From assembly GCA_946811185.2 (NCBI GenBank), contig OX328098.1, positions 45,323,650 to 45,387,649 of the forward strand: a stretch of 64,000 nucleotides of DNA, read 5' to 3'. Under the pieces are notes generated by a model that had not been told where the DNA came from, searched no databases, and worked only from the letters and a program-made list of their open reading frames with translations. The DNA is from Hippopus hippopus (Eukaryota; Mollusca; Bivalvia; Cardiida; Cardiidae). A program made the translations under genes and the position numbers. Shown in pieces: positions 24,931 to 32,976 of the stretch (the stretch's first letter is position 1; the number at the start of each line of letters is the position of its first letter).

Positions 24931-25127
24931 TTGACCCTTATCCGGCTTATTAACTAACATAAAACTTTCAAGCCGATAGTAAAAATTCCAAATTTTGCTA
25001 TTTCAAAAGTATTTTGTCGGAGAAGAAATATCTCCTGATCGGACAGTGTAGATCCAAGATCAGACTGCACGTTCCGTGCAGTCTGATCTTGGATCTACAC
25101 TGTCCGCAAAAAGGTCAGTGAGTCGCG
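24931..25127 (+). mobile_element. MITE family A, left part (split by Polinton)
   Basis: 'ttgacccttatccggctta' start, then 'actttcaagccgatagtaaa', then the palindromic core 'gacagtgtagatccaagat...'. Its right end continues after the Polinton at 39071-39096. Confidence 0.75.
25122..25127. repeat. Target site duplication GTCGCG, left copy
   Basis: GTCGCG directly before the element's AGTAGT tip. Uninterrupted copies of the host MITE elsewhere in the window (for example near 46030) read 'gagtcgcgcttagcagcc' with a single GTCGCG, so the duplication arose at insertion. Confidence 0.93.
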
Positions 25128-25136
25128 AGTAGTAAA

Positions 25137-25190
25137 GGACGGTAGCATACGGACACACTCCGGCCTGAGTGTGTCCGTATGCTACCGTCC
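25137..25190. repeat. Terminal hairpin, left tip
   Basis: A 24-bp arm (25137-25160), a 6-base centre CGGCCT and an exactly complementary 24-bp arm (25167-25190), starting nine bases inside the element tip. Simple Polinton models do not call for a terminal foldback, so this may serve replication or packaging (inference). Confidence 0.88.
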
Positions 25191-25200
25191 CTGAGTGCCG

Positions 25201-25440
25201 TACATCACCCTCCCTGACAAAAATGTGTCCCTAGTTTGCCATCCCGAAATATTTTTTTTTTTATTTTGTCCCTAGGCTCCCGTCCCTGAGCGGGATTTAG
25301 CATTCAAAATGGCGGCCTTGCGGAGGACATTCTGGGGATGTGTCCCTATTTGCTGTCCCCGAAAAGATTTTTTTTTATTTTGTCCCTAGGCTCTCTTCCC
25401 TGAGAGGGATTTAGCATTCAAAGTGCAGGCCTTATGACTG
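25201..25440. repeat. Imperfect direct repeats in left TIR
   Basis: Blocks reading 'tttgtccctaggctc...gggatttagcattcaaa' occur twice (about 25265-25310 and 25378-25425). The bases either side of CCCTGA in each copy can pair (CCCG with CGGG; CTCT with AGAG), so the stems differ but pairing is kept. The same block lies reversed at about 38760-39000. Confidence 0.6.
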
Positions 25441-25454
25441 ACAGACTGGGTAAA

Positions 25455-25940
25455 AAATGGCCAGATCACTGAGTTGGACTTAGTTTTTTTCACCCTATGA
25501 ATGATTTTTTTCTCTCTAAAAGGAATTTGTCCCTATATCAGTGAGTTGGACTTAGACTTTTTCTTATCTATGATTGATTTCTAAATGTCTGAGCACTGAG
25601 TTGAACTTAGACTTTTTTTTACCCTATGTGTGATTTTTCTCTCTAAAAGGAATTTGTCCCTATATCAGTGAGTTGGACTTAGTCTTTTTCACCTATGAAT
25701 GAATTCTCTTTTCTAATTGCCTAATCATTGAGTTGGACTTAGACTTTTTTCTTCCCCTATGAATGATTTCTAAATGTCTGACCATTGAGTTGGACTTAGT
25801 CTTTTTACATCTCTATGAATGATTTTCTCTCTTTCTAAATGCCTGGACATTGAGTTGGACTTAGTCTTTTTCTGCAATTATGAATGATTTTTTCTCTAAA
25901 AGACTGAGCACTGAGTTGGACTTAGTCTTTTTCTGAGTTT
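25455..25940. repeat. TIR tandem repeat 'gagttggacttagtc', left
   Basis: About eight to ten degenerate units, 45-90 bp apart, each carrying TGAGTTGGACTTAG followed by a T-rich run and 'tatgaatgattt'. The constant core with variable spacers looks like a protein-binding array rather than coding sequence (inference). Confidence 0.75.
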
Positions 25941-26034
25941 TTTTGCTCTTTGCAGTATAACTCTCTGGAGTATAACTCTTTTGGAGTGCAACTCTTTTAA
26001 AAGAAAGAAGTTTGACAATTTGAAGAAATGACAA

Positions 26035-26430
26035 TTTTGAAGAAAGATAGAACTTTCGTGGTAATGGTTAGTCCTGAAAAGAACTGTTGGGTTAGCTCTG
26101 AAAAGAGCTGTGACAATTTGAAGAAATGACAACTTGAAGATAGAACTTTCGTCTGATAGCTTGAAGGTAGAACTTTCGTCTGACATCTTGAAGATAGAAC
26201 TTTCGTGGTAGATGGTTAGTCCTGAAAAAGGACTGTTGGGTTAGCTCTGAAAAGAGCTGTGACAATTTGAAGAAATGACAACTTGAAGATAGAACTTTCG
26301 TCTGACAGCTTGAAGATAGAACTTTCGTCTGGCATCTTGAAGATAGAACTTTCGTGGTAAATGGTTAGCCCTGAAAAGGACTGTTGGGTTAGCTCTGAAA
26401 AGAACTGTTGGGTTAGCCCTTAAAAGGGCT
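26035..26430 (+). repeat. Covarying small-hairpin array, left TIR
   Basis: Alternating 'gatagaactttcgtctgac' units and short palindromes: AGCTCTGAAAAGAGCT (26094-26109 and 26243-26258), AGTCCTGAAAAAGGACT (26218-26234) and AGCCCTTAAAAGGGCT (26415-26430). The six-base stems differ between copies but stay self-complementary around an A-rich loop, GAAA in the first type. Two further copies have partly mismatched stems (for example 26070-26085). Confidence 0.75.
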
Positions 26431-26524
26431 GTTTTGTTTTGGAGGCTGTGTTTTTTTCGTCTCACGTTGTTTTTTCCACTTCTAATGACAGCATCCGAAA
26501 TTCGCTTGACAAATGGGGCATGTT

Positions 26525-26788
26525 TCAACTCTTTTTTCTGATTACCATTGCTCCATTACCGAAAGTAATCTTCCTCCCAAATTCGATATCAACCAAAATG
26601 ACATCCGGTGTTGTCTTTAAAAATAGTTGAACTAATCTTTCGCCGAGATCTTTGTATGGCTGTGTTATACGTTGTAGTTGGTTTTGTTCCTCCTCTCCTA
26701 CGAAATGAGTGTTTAGTTGTAATAACTGTTGACCTGCATTCAAATAGTCTTGGAGAGCCTCACGTAGTTGATAATTTATCTCCTCCAT
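26525..26788 (-). CDS. TIR-encoded 87-aa protein, left copy
   Basis: Small acidic-to-neutral protein beginning MEEINYQLREALQDYL, with a helical N-terminal half rich in Q and L and a C-terminal half ending GRKITFGNGAMVIRKKS. I do not recognise the family. It lies wholly in the TIR and reads outward toward the left tip. The right-TIR copy encodes the same residues, with at least one synonymous difference, consistent with a kept protein or very recent duplication. The last codons contain the heptamer A AAA AAG in frame just before the stop; the -1 frame stays open for about 95 more codons into the repeat array. The ATG at 26788 follows three 'tattgatactgcttccgaa' type repeats. Confidence 0.6.
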   Translation of the reverse strand: MEEINYQLREALQDYLNAGQQLLQLNTHFVGEEEQNQLQRITQPYKDLGERLVQLFLKTTPDVILVDIEFGRKITFGNGAMVIRKKS

Positions 26789-26940
26789 ATTGATACTGCT
26801 TCCGAATATTGATACTGCTTCCGAATATTGATACCGCTTTCGAAGTGTTCGTTAGCTGAGAGTCAAAAAATGATGAATGTATGGAAATAACCCTGGGTTT
26901 TTATACGTTTAAGGAGAATTGAAATTTTTAAAGAGCGCGG

Positions 26941-27288
26941 ACCTGACGGGAAACACCAGGATTGTACTGTGTGACACTGAGTTAGGAGTGGTAAAAACAG
27001 CATGAAACGTCGATGCGGGAAAAACATAGGAAAAATGACGTCATGAGTCAATCAGTTCAATCCTCCTGTAAAGCTATAAAACCCAGCGATATTTTTACAT
27101 AAAATCATATTTGTTCCAGTATGGTTCGAATTCTTGTCTACCCCCACTGCGCAAGCAGATGTCTGATAGAGTATGGGAAATGTTTTGTTGATTTGCAAAA
27201 GAAACAGTTCTTTGTTACTCGTTTTTCTTCTTTTCGTTGTTTTGCTTTTTTCTCCTCTTTTAGATCCAAAGTTTGTTGTTTTCTTAGA
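26941..27288. other. Unique spacer inside left TIR edge
   Basis: No supported gene. Short frames exist on both strands but have no recognisable features. Likely holds promoter and 3'-end sequence for the TIR and zinc-knuckle genes. Confidence 0.4.
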
Positions 27289-27651
27289 TTATCGCTTGTA
27301 GATATTTTTTTCTCTGCCTGTTCTGTTATTTTGCAGATTTTTTGAATCGGTGATATCCGTTGTGTCGGACTGCATGTCTACGGTCTGATTTTCAACCGGT
27401 GATAGTGTAGTCTGTAGTGAACTTGTTTTCCATGTATTTTCGTTGTAGAATGAATGTAGTGTCCCGACGAATTTCGTATGTTGGAGATCGACAACGTTGT
27501 AAAACGATGGTGAAATTTCGATGTCATGACTGTGTGGGTTCACGTAGACAAAAAACAAATGTTCCTGTCTGATTTTCTTTTTTGGACAATTTCTGGACCA
27601 ATGTTCTGCTTCGTTGCACGTAAAACAAATATTTGTTCTCTCACGATTCAT
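27289..27651 (-). CDS. CCHC zinc-knuckle protein
   Basis: A 120-aa frame on the minus strand, opposite to most of the element. Near the N-terminus it has a perfect CCHC knuckle, CFTCNEAEHWSRNC (C-x2-C-x4-H-x4-C), flanked by basic residues (KKKIRQ), as in nucleic-acid-binding Gag-type knuckles. The rest is polar and rich in S, T, D and N, with a basic tail. It faces away from the PolB remnant and the two share the 27652-27847 spacer, where promoters in both directions could lie. No known Polinton core family is recognised; it may have been captured from a retroelement or host gene. Confidence 0.6.
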   Translation of the reverse strand: MNRERTNICFTCNEAEHWSRNCPKKKIRQEHLFFVYVNPHSHDIEISPSFYNVVDLQHTKFVGTLHSFYNENTWKTSSLQTTLSPVENQTVDMQSDTTDITDSKNLQNNRTGREKNIYKR

Positions 27652-27847
27652 CCGATATCGTTTGTCGAGCGTCGCTTGATCTAAAACTCTGTAGCTGATA
27701 GTGCAGCGTATAGAGCTATTTATAAAAAATACGCTTCACTACTAGACGCTGACGTAGTGTACCTCTACCCAATGGTCTATTTATAGCAATAGACGCTAAC
27801 ATATTGTGATTTAACCCCTTGTCACACTAAACGGCGTTTCCACTGAG

Positions 27848-28642
27848 TTGGTACGGTGTTGTTTAAGTTCCCAGACTGCCAAGAGATCGCAGGAAAAATG
27901 CGAAGCTCCCGTGGCCTATTATTGCGTTCCTGATTTTGATGAAAAAAGCAAGAAGGAAATCAAGTACATTGATATCTGTTCTCTGTACCCTTATGTTTGT
28001 AAACACAAATCCTATCCTGTAGGTCAGCCAGAAATTTTGTCTGCTGAGAATATTGACATGAACAATATTCGACAATATGAAGGCTTAATCAAATGCAAAG
28101 TTTTGCCTCCAACTGATTTGTTTCACCCCGTTCTCCCAGTTCACTGTAACAACAAAATGATGTTTCCACTCTGTATGAAATGTGCAGAAGAAAGTTCAAG
28201 TATTTGTAGCCATGGTGAAGAAAAGAGGGCTTTGGTCGGAACTTGGGTCACTTTTGAATTATTCAAGGCTCTTGACTGCGGTTATCGATTATTGCAAGTG
28301 TATGAAATTTGGCATTTCAATTCTGTGTCAGATCAGTTCTTTAAACGTTATGTGACCAATTTCTTGAAAATTAAGAAGGCAGTGGTTATCCAGATCGGTG
28401 TCAATCAGACTCAGAAAGAGCAATTGCACAAAGACATTACGGAATATGAAGACAAATGTGAAACTCGTGGTATTTTGCGAATTTGCATTGTAAAAAAATA
28501 TTTCAGTGTGAATTTTTTCATTGTTAAGAAAATTTTTTATGTTGCATTGCAAAAAATGTTTCCTTATGAATTTTTTCATTGTCAAGAAAATTTTTTATGT
28601 TGCATTGCAAAAAATGTTTCATTGTTTAGTTCTGTTCAATAA
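27848..28642 (+). pseudogene. polB: Protein-primed type B DNA polymerase remnant
   Basis: Only the middle of a Polinton-type PolB remains. The motif A region is clear (KYIDICSLYPYVC), followed by the family's KSYPVGQPEIL and GTWVTFELFKALDCGY...YEIWHF stretches. The N-terminal exonuclease and primer-related regions are missing: the frame opens after a stop with no ATG (first in-frame ATG at 28058). The C-terminal palm and thumb with motifs B and C (YxDTDS) are missing too. The frame runs into two ~65-bp A/T-rich direct repeats (about 28490-28620) and a polyadenylation-like end. About 220 codons of real polymerase remain, against 1000 or more in intact relatives, so it cannot be an active polymerase. 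Confidence 0.85.
28490..28620 (+). repeat. Two ~65-bp direct repeats at polB breakpoint
   Basis: Units carry 'gaattttttcattgt' followed by 'aagaaaattttttatgttg' and 'cattgcaaaaaatgtttc'. They sit where polymerase homology stops and may mark the deletion or slippage that removed the polB C-terminus. Confidence 0.7.
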
Positions 28643-28643
28643 A
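28618..28643 (+). terminator. Polyadenylation-type 3' end module, first copy
   Basis: 'ttcattgtttagttctgttc' followed by AATAAA (28638-28643). Nearly the same module recurs after the protease gene, suggesting a shared mRNA 3'-end signal. Confidence 0.6.
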
Positions 28644-28705
28644 AATGCTTTCATTTTCAATGATGTTATCATTTTATCATTAGCCTTTAAAGAGTAAAGT
28701 AAAAA

Positions 28706-29443
28706 ATGGATGTACAATCCATATTATTTCAACATCCTTGTAATATTTTCATCACAGGGCCGAGCGGTTGTGGAAAAACAGAGTTCGTTCATAAATTAAT
28801 TGAGTATCGAGAAGACTTGTTCAACATCGTTCCTGAAAGAGTTGTTTGGTGTTACAAAGAATGGCAACATGCCTACAGTGTTATGCAGGAAAAGTTTAAT
28901 TCACAATTTGAATTGATAAAATTCGTGGAGGGGATTCCTGACGACGAAAACGAAATTGTCAGTGATGTATCCATACCACATTTAATCGTCTTTGATGACA
29001 TGTTGGGGGAAAAAGATGAGGAAAAAATTAAACTTTGGTTTACAAGGAAAGGTCATCATCGTAATGCAAGTGTGATTTACATCACGCAAAATATGTTTCA
29101 ACAATCGAAATCGAGTCGAACCATTAGCCTTAATTCTAGATACATGATTTTATTTCGAAATGAACGAGATAAGAATCAGATTAAAACATTAGCTCGACAA
29201 ATGCAAGCCCCACATTTGGTACCTGCTTATGAAGATGCTACATTGTCGGACCATGGATATCTAGTCGTAGATTTTCATTCACAAACAAACAAAGAATTAA
29301 GACTCCGAACAGATATATTTTACCGTTGGTATACACAAGGTAATGAAAGAGGACCTGTTATTTATTCTTCTGCTTATAAAAGTTTCTTTAAGAAAAGTTT
29401 TTTATGCAAAAGTTCTTGCTTTAAAAGAGAATTACATTTTTAA
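28706..29443 (+). CDS. FtsK/HerA-type genome packaging ATPase
   Basis: A 245-aa P-loop ATPase of the A32-like packaging family. Walker A is GPSGCGKT (residues 18-25), Walker B is LIVFDD (93-98), and a following VIYITQNMF strand (123-131) fits the sensor position. In Polintons and related viruses this enzyme pumps the genome into the capsid. The length fits the compact ATPases of the group. It starts at an ATG with an A-rich leader (gtaaaaaatgg) right after the first 3'-end module. The C-terminal 25 residues are basic and Cys-containing (KSFFKKSFLCKSSCFKR). Confidence 0.9.
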   Translation: MDVQSILFQHPCNIFITGPSGCGKTEFVHKLIEYREDLFNIVPERVVWCYKEWQHAYSVMQEKFNSQFELIKFVEGIPDDENEIVSDVSIPHLIVFDDMLGEKDEEKIKLWFTRKGHHRNASVIYITQNMFQQSKSSRTISLNSRYMILFRNERDKNQIKTLARQMQAPHLVPAYEDATLSDHGYLVVDFHSQTNKELRLRTDIFYRWYTQGNERGPVIYSSAYKSFFKKSFLCKSSCFKRELHF

Positions 29444-29481
29444 ATATAAATCATTTTTATGATACCCATCCGTGAGTAAAC

Positions 29482-29666
29482 ATGGACTTACCACCTACAC
29501 CAAGATCGGTTTTAGCTGCTTTGCGAAATTTAAGTCAACAAACCGATAAACATGAAAGAGAAGCTGTGTAAAAGCAGGATTAAAAGAAATTTTAAAATGG
29601 TTTACATTAGCTGCGCAAAACATCATCGAAAATAAAATCAAATTACCAAAACAAACCATAACGTAC
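29482..29666 (+). other. Detached N-terminal coding region of KKSP protein, frame break
   Basis: An ATG at 29482 opens a 29-codon frame (MDLPPTPRSVLAALRNLSQQ..) that stops at 29569-29571. Immediately after, the frame of the downstream lysine-rich protein is open from about 29574, well before its first ATG at 29667, and encodes a plausible helical continuation. The two pieces look like one gene split by a small indel at about 29568-29574. Confidence 0.6.
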
Positions 29667-30422
29667 ATGACAAAACATAGAGCAGATATTGAACAGCTAG
29701 CAGATCCGTCCATAGATGAAGAAGGTAAACGTAAAATCATTTTAAAACCTGGAGGGGGTGGATTTCTAGGTGGTGTGATTATCAGAAGTTTGCTGAGATG
29801 GGATGGAACAAAAACCATCAGAAAATTTGGAGCTGAAAGACAAACTCGAAAACGTGTTCCACGAAAGCGTGCTCCTCAAAAGAAGAAGTCTCCGCAAAAG
29901 AAGAAGTCTCCAACAAAGAAGAAATCTCCAAAAAAGCTTACTCCAAGAAAGCGTGCTCCACCAAAGAAAAAATCTCCAAAGAAGAAGAATTCACCACCAA
30001 AGAAGCATGCCCCAATTACGATTGATGAAAGATTTGTTACTACCCGAAAACGAAGTTCTGTAGGAAGCAACATTTCAGAACATCAACAGTATCCGAAATC
30101 CGAAGAGGAAAGAATGAGAAAAAAACTGCAGGATTACGAAAGAAAGTATTCAAGATTCATATTACCAGGTAAAAAATTATCGTTTCAAGAAATCCCCTCC
30201 AGCACGTGGTCTCCAAAGACATTAGCTAAACATAAAAAAGGGTTAAAAAAATATAAACGAATGCTTTATGATATGGTGAAACACAACGTTGATACGGGGA
30301 GATATAATTTTGACGACAAAAATGAGGTGCTCCACCTTGGGAAAGGAAGATCTGTTCCCGTGGATTCATCTTTATCTACAGCCACTACATTAGCCGACGA
30401 TCTCTATTCACAGTTTTCTTAA
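29667..30422 (+). CDS. Lysine-rich KKSP-repeat core-like protein
   Basis: A 251-aa basic protein. Residues 1-50 hold a conserved-looking block ending GGGGFLGGVIIRSLLRW. Residues about 60-115 are K(K/R)(K)SP/AP repeats like histone H1 tails or viral DNA-condensing core proteins. The rest is polar and charged. Likely a DNA-binding virion core protein (inference). The real gene probably began at 29482 and is broken (see 29482-29666). It lies between the packaging ATPase and a second protein that shares the GGFL motif. Confidence 0.65.
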   Translation: MTKHRADIEQLADPSIDEEGKRKIILKPGGGGFLGGVIIRSLLRWDGTKTIRKFGAERQTRKRVPRKRAPQKKKSPQKKKSPTKKKSPKKLTPRKRAPPKKKSPKKKNSPPKKHAPITIDERFVTTRKRSSVGSNISEHQQYPKSEEERMRKKLQDYERKYSRFILPGKKLSFQEIPSSTWSPKTLAKHKKGLKKYKRMLYDMVKHNVDTGRYNFDDKNEVLHLGKGRSVPVDSSLSTATTLADDLYSQFS

Positions 30423-30473
30423 GAAATTTTAACAACAAATTTTGTCTACAAAAAAACATTATATTAGCTATAA

Positions 30474-30893
30474 ATGTTAGTGATGTGGAACTTGTATTAT
30501 CATTTAATCCGAAATCGAGATCAAGTCAACATGAAGAAGAAAACACCTCTGATAAAAAAACATGGTTCAATGGTTATGGCTATGATACAGGCTAAACCAA
30601 AAGCACGTAAAAAACTTGTAAAAGATTCATCACCTGAAGTGATAAAATGCATATCGGAATGCTGTCATAATGTTTTAAAAGGCAATGTACATTTATCATC
30701 ACCTCAGAAGAAGAAATTGTATTCAAGTAGGCAGCATCTCAGACGTTTAGCTTCGAAATCAGTCTCAGTAAAAAATAAAAAACAAATATTAAATCAAAAA
30801 GGTGGATTTCTTCAATTGCTTGGTCCTGCATTATTACCATTGTTAGGAAAAGCCGTTATCGGAGGAATAGGAGGAGCTCTTAAAGCCTTGTAA
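30474..30893 (+). CDS. Small basic protein with hydrophobic GGFL tail
   Basis: A 139-aa frame; the ATG at 30531 (MKKKTPLIKKHG) is an equally likely start. The basic N-terminal half holds a CISECC run, the middle is LYSSRQHLRRLA, and the end is KGGFLQLLGPALLPLLGKAV followed by a Gly/Ala-rich amphipathic stretch. The tail looks membrane-active, perhaps a virion peptide comparable in role to adenovirus pVI (inference). It shares an 'R..L.......K..IL...GGFL' pattern with the preceding KKSP protein. Confidence 0.65.
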   Translation: MLVMWNLYYHLIRNRDQVNMKKKTPLIKKHGSMVMAMIQAKPKARKKLVKDSSPEVIKCISECCHNVLKGNVHLSSPQKKKLYSSRQHLRRLASKSVSVKNKKQILNQKGGFLQLLGPALLPLLGKAVIGGIGGALKAL

Positions 30894-30911
30894 TTTTATA
30901 ATTTTTAAATT

Positions 30912-31796
30912 ATGTCTGTTAAAAAAATGGTTATTGTGCCTTACCAAACCTTAGAAAATATGAATCGTTGGAAAGCCGAACAAGCTCAAAGACCTCGTTT
31001 ACCACCCAATCCACAAGTTGTAGATGTAGTACATCTTCAACAGGACATGGGACATATTTTACAAAACACCAATTTATCAGAATCGGAGAAAGCTCAAAAG
31101 TATGGTGAGACTTTGTTTAAGTTACAAAATTCTCTTCAAAAAGCAAGACCGACTTTGAACAATTTACTTTCAACGACAAAAAGTGATGATAGTGCACAGA
31201 AATCAACATCTGTTACCTTGCATGATCAAATTTTGCAAAGTGTACCAAAAACCATGAAAAGAAAAGCCGAGTTACTTTTGAATATGATAAAAGATAACAA
31301 TAATTTAACTTGGGATGAACAAGGAGTTGTGTCATATAAAGGCGGACGCATTCATGGTTCCAATATCATCGATCTTGTCAATGATGCAATACGTCAAAGA
31401 AAAGGTGTTGAACCCAAAGGCTGGAAAACCTTTTCAAAGGCATTACATGAAAGTAATATTCCGCAAGAAGTCATTGGCAATCCAAGCAGATGGAGGTGGA
31501 TGCATAAAACTTATGATAAAGCTTATGATAAGCCGCTGAGTGAAGATGAAGAATCCCATGGTGAGTCTGATTACTTATTTCACACACCAAAAAGTGTACA
31601 AAAAACTGCAAGGAAATCGCCTGCAAAAAGTGTTAAAAAATCTACGATGAAAACTCCATACATGAAAACTCCATACATGAAACCTGAAGAAAAAGAAAGA
31701 CTGAAGCAATTCTATACTAAAGAGTTGTTAACTCCACCAGATTCTATAAAAAAGACCCCTAGTCGTAAAACGGCTCAGTCATGGGAGCCCTGGTAA
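30912..31796 (+). CDS. Conserved Polinton-type protein, unknown role
   Basis: A 294-aa hydrophilic protein. Residues 1-90 are helical (VVHLQQDMGHILQNTNLSE, with alternating L and Q). The middle block holds GGRIHGSNIIDLVNDAIRQR and PSRWRWMHK. The C-terminal third is basic with SP/TP sites and a small internal duplication MKTPYMKTPYMKP. Similar proteins sit next to the integrase in other metazoan Polintons as I recall, but no function is known to me. Its last codons overlap the integrase start by 16 bp. Confidence 0.7.
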   Translation: MSVKKMVIVPYQTLENMNRWKAEQAQRPRLPPNPQVVDVVHLQQDMGHILQNTNLSESEKAQKYGETLFKLQNSLQKARPTLNNLLSTTKSDDSAQKSTSVTLHDQILQSVPKTMKRKAELLLNMIKDNNNLTWDEQGVVSYKGGRIHGSNIIDLVNDAIRQRKGVEPKGWKTFSKALHESNIPQEVIGNPSRWRWMHKTYDKAYDKPLSEDEESHGESDYLFHTPKSVQKTARKSPAKSVKKSTMKTPYMKTPYMKPEEKERLKQFYTKELLTPPDSIKKTPSRKTAQSWEPW

Positions 31797-32917
31797 AGCC
31801 TAAACTTGATTACGTGTTAAGAAAGTTATTTTATGATCCCAAAAGTACTGTCGCATTTACTGGAATAAACCAATTGTATCACGCTGCAAAATCTGTTTTG
31901 AAAGGAATAAGATACAAAGATGTTCAAGAGTGGTTACGAGGTGAATCCACCTATACCTTACACAAACCAATCCGTCGACGTTTTAAAAGACGAAAAACTA
32001 TTGTAAGTGGTATAGATTATCAATGGCAAGCTGACTTGGCCGACATGCAACATTTAGCAAAACAAAATGATAACAAGAAATATTTACTTTGTGTAATCGA
32101 CGTGTTTTCAAGATTTTCATGGGTTGTCCCTATTCCAAATAAAATGGGAAAAACTTTGATTCGAGCATTTCAATCTATTGTTCAGAAATCAAAACGAAAA
32201 CCTTTGGCACTTCAAACAGATAAAGGTTCGGAATTCAAAAACAAACTGTTTCAACAATACTTGAAAAAGAGTCAGATTCATTTTTTCACCACCGAAAATC
32301 CAGAGACAAAAGCAAGCCTCGTTGAAAGATTTCAACGAACTTTAAAATCGAGAATGTGGAAATACTTTACGTACAAGAAAACAAGACGTTACATTGACGT
32401 ACTGAATTCTTTAGTTCAGAATTACAATCATACTTTTCACAGAAGTATTAAAACATCTCCAGCAATGGTAACAAAATCAAATGAGGCAGAGGTTTCGAAA
32501 AATCTGTATCCTCGATTATCGACAATCGCTATGACGAAAAAGCCAAAATTCGAAATTGGAGATCGTGTTCGGATCAATAAAACAAAACGCACATTTGATA
32601 AGGGATATTTACCAAATTGGACGCAAGAAATATTTGAAATCACTCATGTTAACAAGACATTTTCACCTATCACCTATAAAATAAAAGATTTACAGGGTGA
32701 ACAAATTTTGGGAAGTTATTATGAATACGAACTTCAATTAATAAAAGATGACGAAGTCTATGAAATTGATTCAGTTCTTGATAGACGTACAAGGCGTGAG
32801 GGCAAAAAATTAATCAAAGAAATAAAAGTCAATTGGAAAGGTTATCCAAAAAAATTTCAAAGTTGGATACCAGAATCGCATTTGGTGTCTTTGAAGGGGA
32901 AAAAATCTTATAGATAA
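31781..32917 (+). CDS. int: Retrovirus-type DDE integrase with chromodomain
   Basis: A 378-aa rve-family integrase of the Polinton/F54H12.3 type, expected to cut the target with a 6-bp stagger, which matches the GTCGCG duplication. The catalytic triad is D85 (WQADLADM), D147 (QTDKGSEF) and E182 (ASLVERF), with 34 residues between the last two. A basic linker and SH3-like region follow (FEIGDRVRIN). A C-terminal chromodomain spans about residues 323-368 (YEIDSVLDRR ... VNWKGYPKKFQSWIPESHL), likely for targeting chromatin. The ORF is intact. It overlaps the previous gene, implying compact expression. Confidence 0.93.
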   Translation: MGALVKPKLDYVLRKLFYDPKSTVAFTGINQLYHAAKSVLKGIRYKDVQEWLRGESTYTLHKPIRRRFKRRKTIVSGIDYQWQADLADMQHLAKQNDNKKYLLCVIDVFSRFSWVVPIPNKMGKTLIRAFQSIVQKSKRKPLALQTDKGSEFKNKLFQQYLKKSQIHFFTTENPETKASLVERFQRTLKSRMWKYFTYKKTRRYIDVLNSLVQNYNHTFHRSIKTSPAMVTKSNEAEVSKNLYPRLSTIAMTKKPKFEIGDRVRINKTKRTFDKGYLPNWTQEIFEITHVNKTFSPITYKIKDLQGEQILGSYYEYELQLIKDDEVYEIDSVLDRRTRREGKKLIKEIKVNWKGYPKKFQSWIPESHLVSLKGKKSYR

Positions 32918-32960
32918 AAAAATCTTATAGATAAAAAATCTTATAATAAAAAATCTTATA
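32918..32960 (+). repeat. Short tandem repeat 'aaaaaatcttata'
   Basis: Three to four imperfect copies of 'gataaaaaatcttata' straddle and follow the integrase stop, ahead of the next ATG. Confidence 0.6.
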
Positions 32961-32976
32961 AAAAGACAGTACATTT

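Larger units (their letters stand above)
25128..26940 (+). repeat. Left terminal inverted repeat of the Polinton
   Basis: Matches the reverse complement of 37258-39070 almost base for base as far as about 26890, then with scattered differences to about 26940. Holds the terminal hairpin, a block of 'gagttggacttagtc' repeats, the covarying small-hairpin array and the outward-facing 87-aa gene. One visible difference inside that gene is a CAG/CAA synonymous change. Confidence 0.93.

Noticed and set aside
25896..26528. Open frames with repeated 'RRKFYLQ' / 'SDESSIFKL' peptides in the TIR (also 37672-38303)
   Set aside because: They are translations of the TIR repeat units in different frames with non-ATG starts. 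Kept only as a possible -1 extension, discussed as a finding.
27848..28642. Annotating PolB as a functional gene
   Set aside because: No ATG at the frame start, N- and C-terminal catalytic parts missing.
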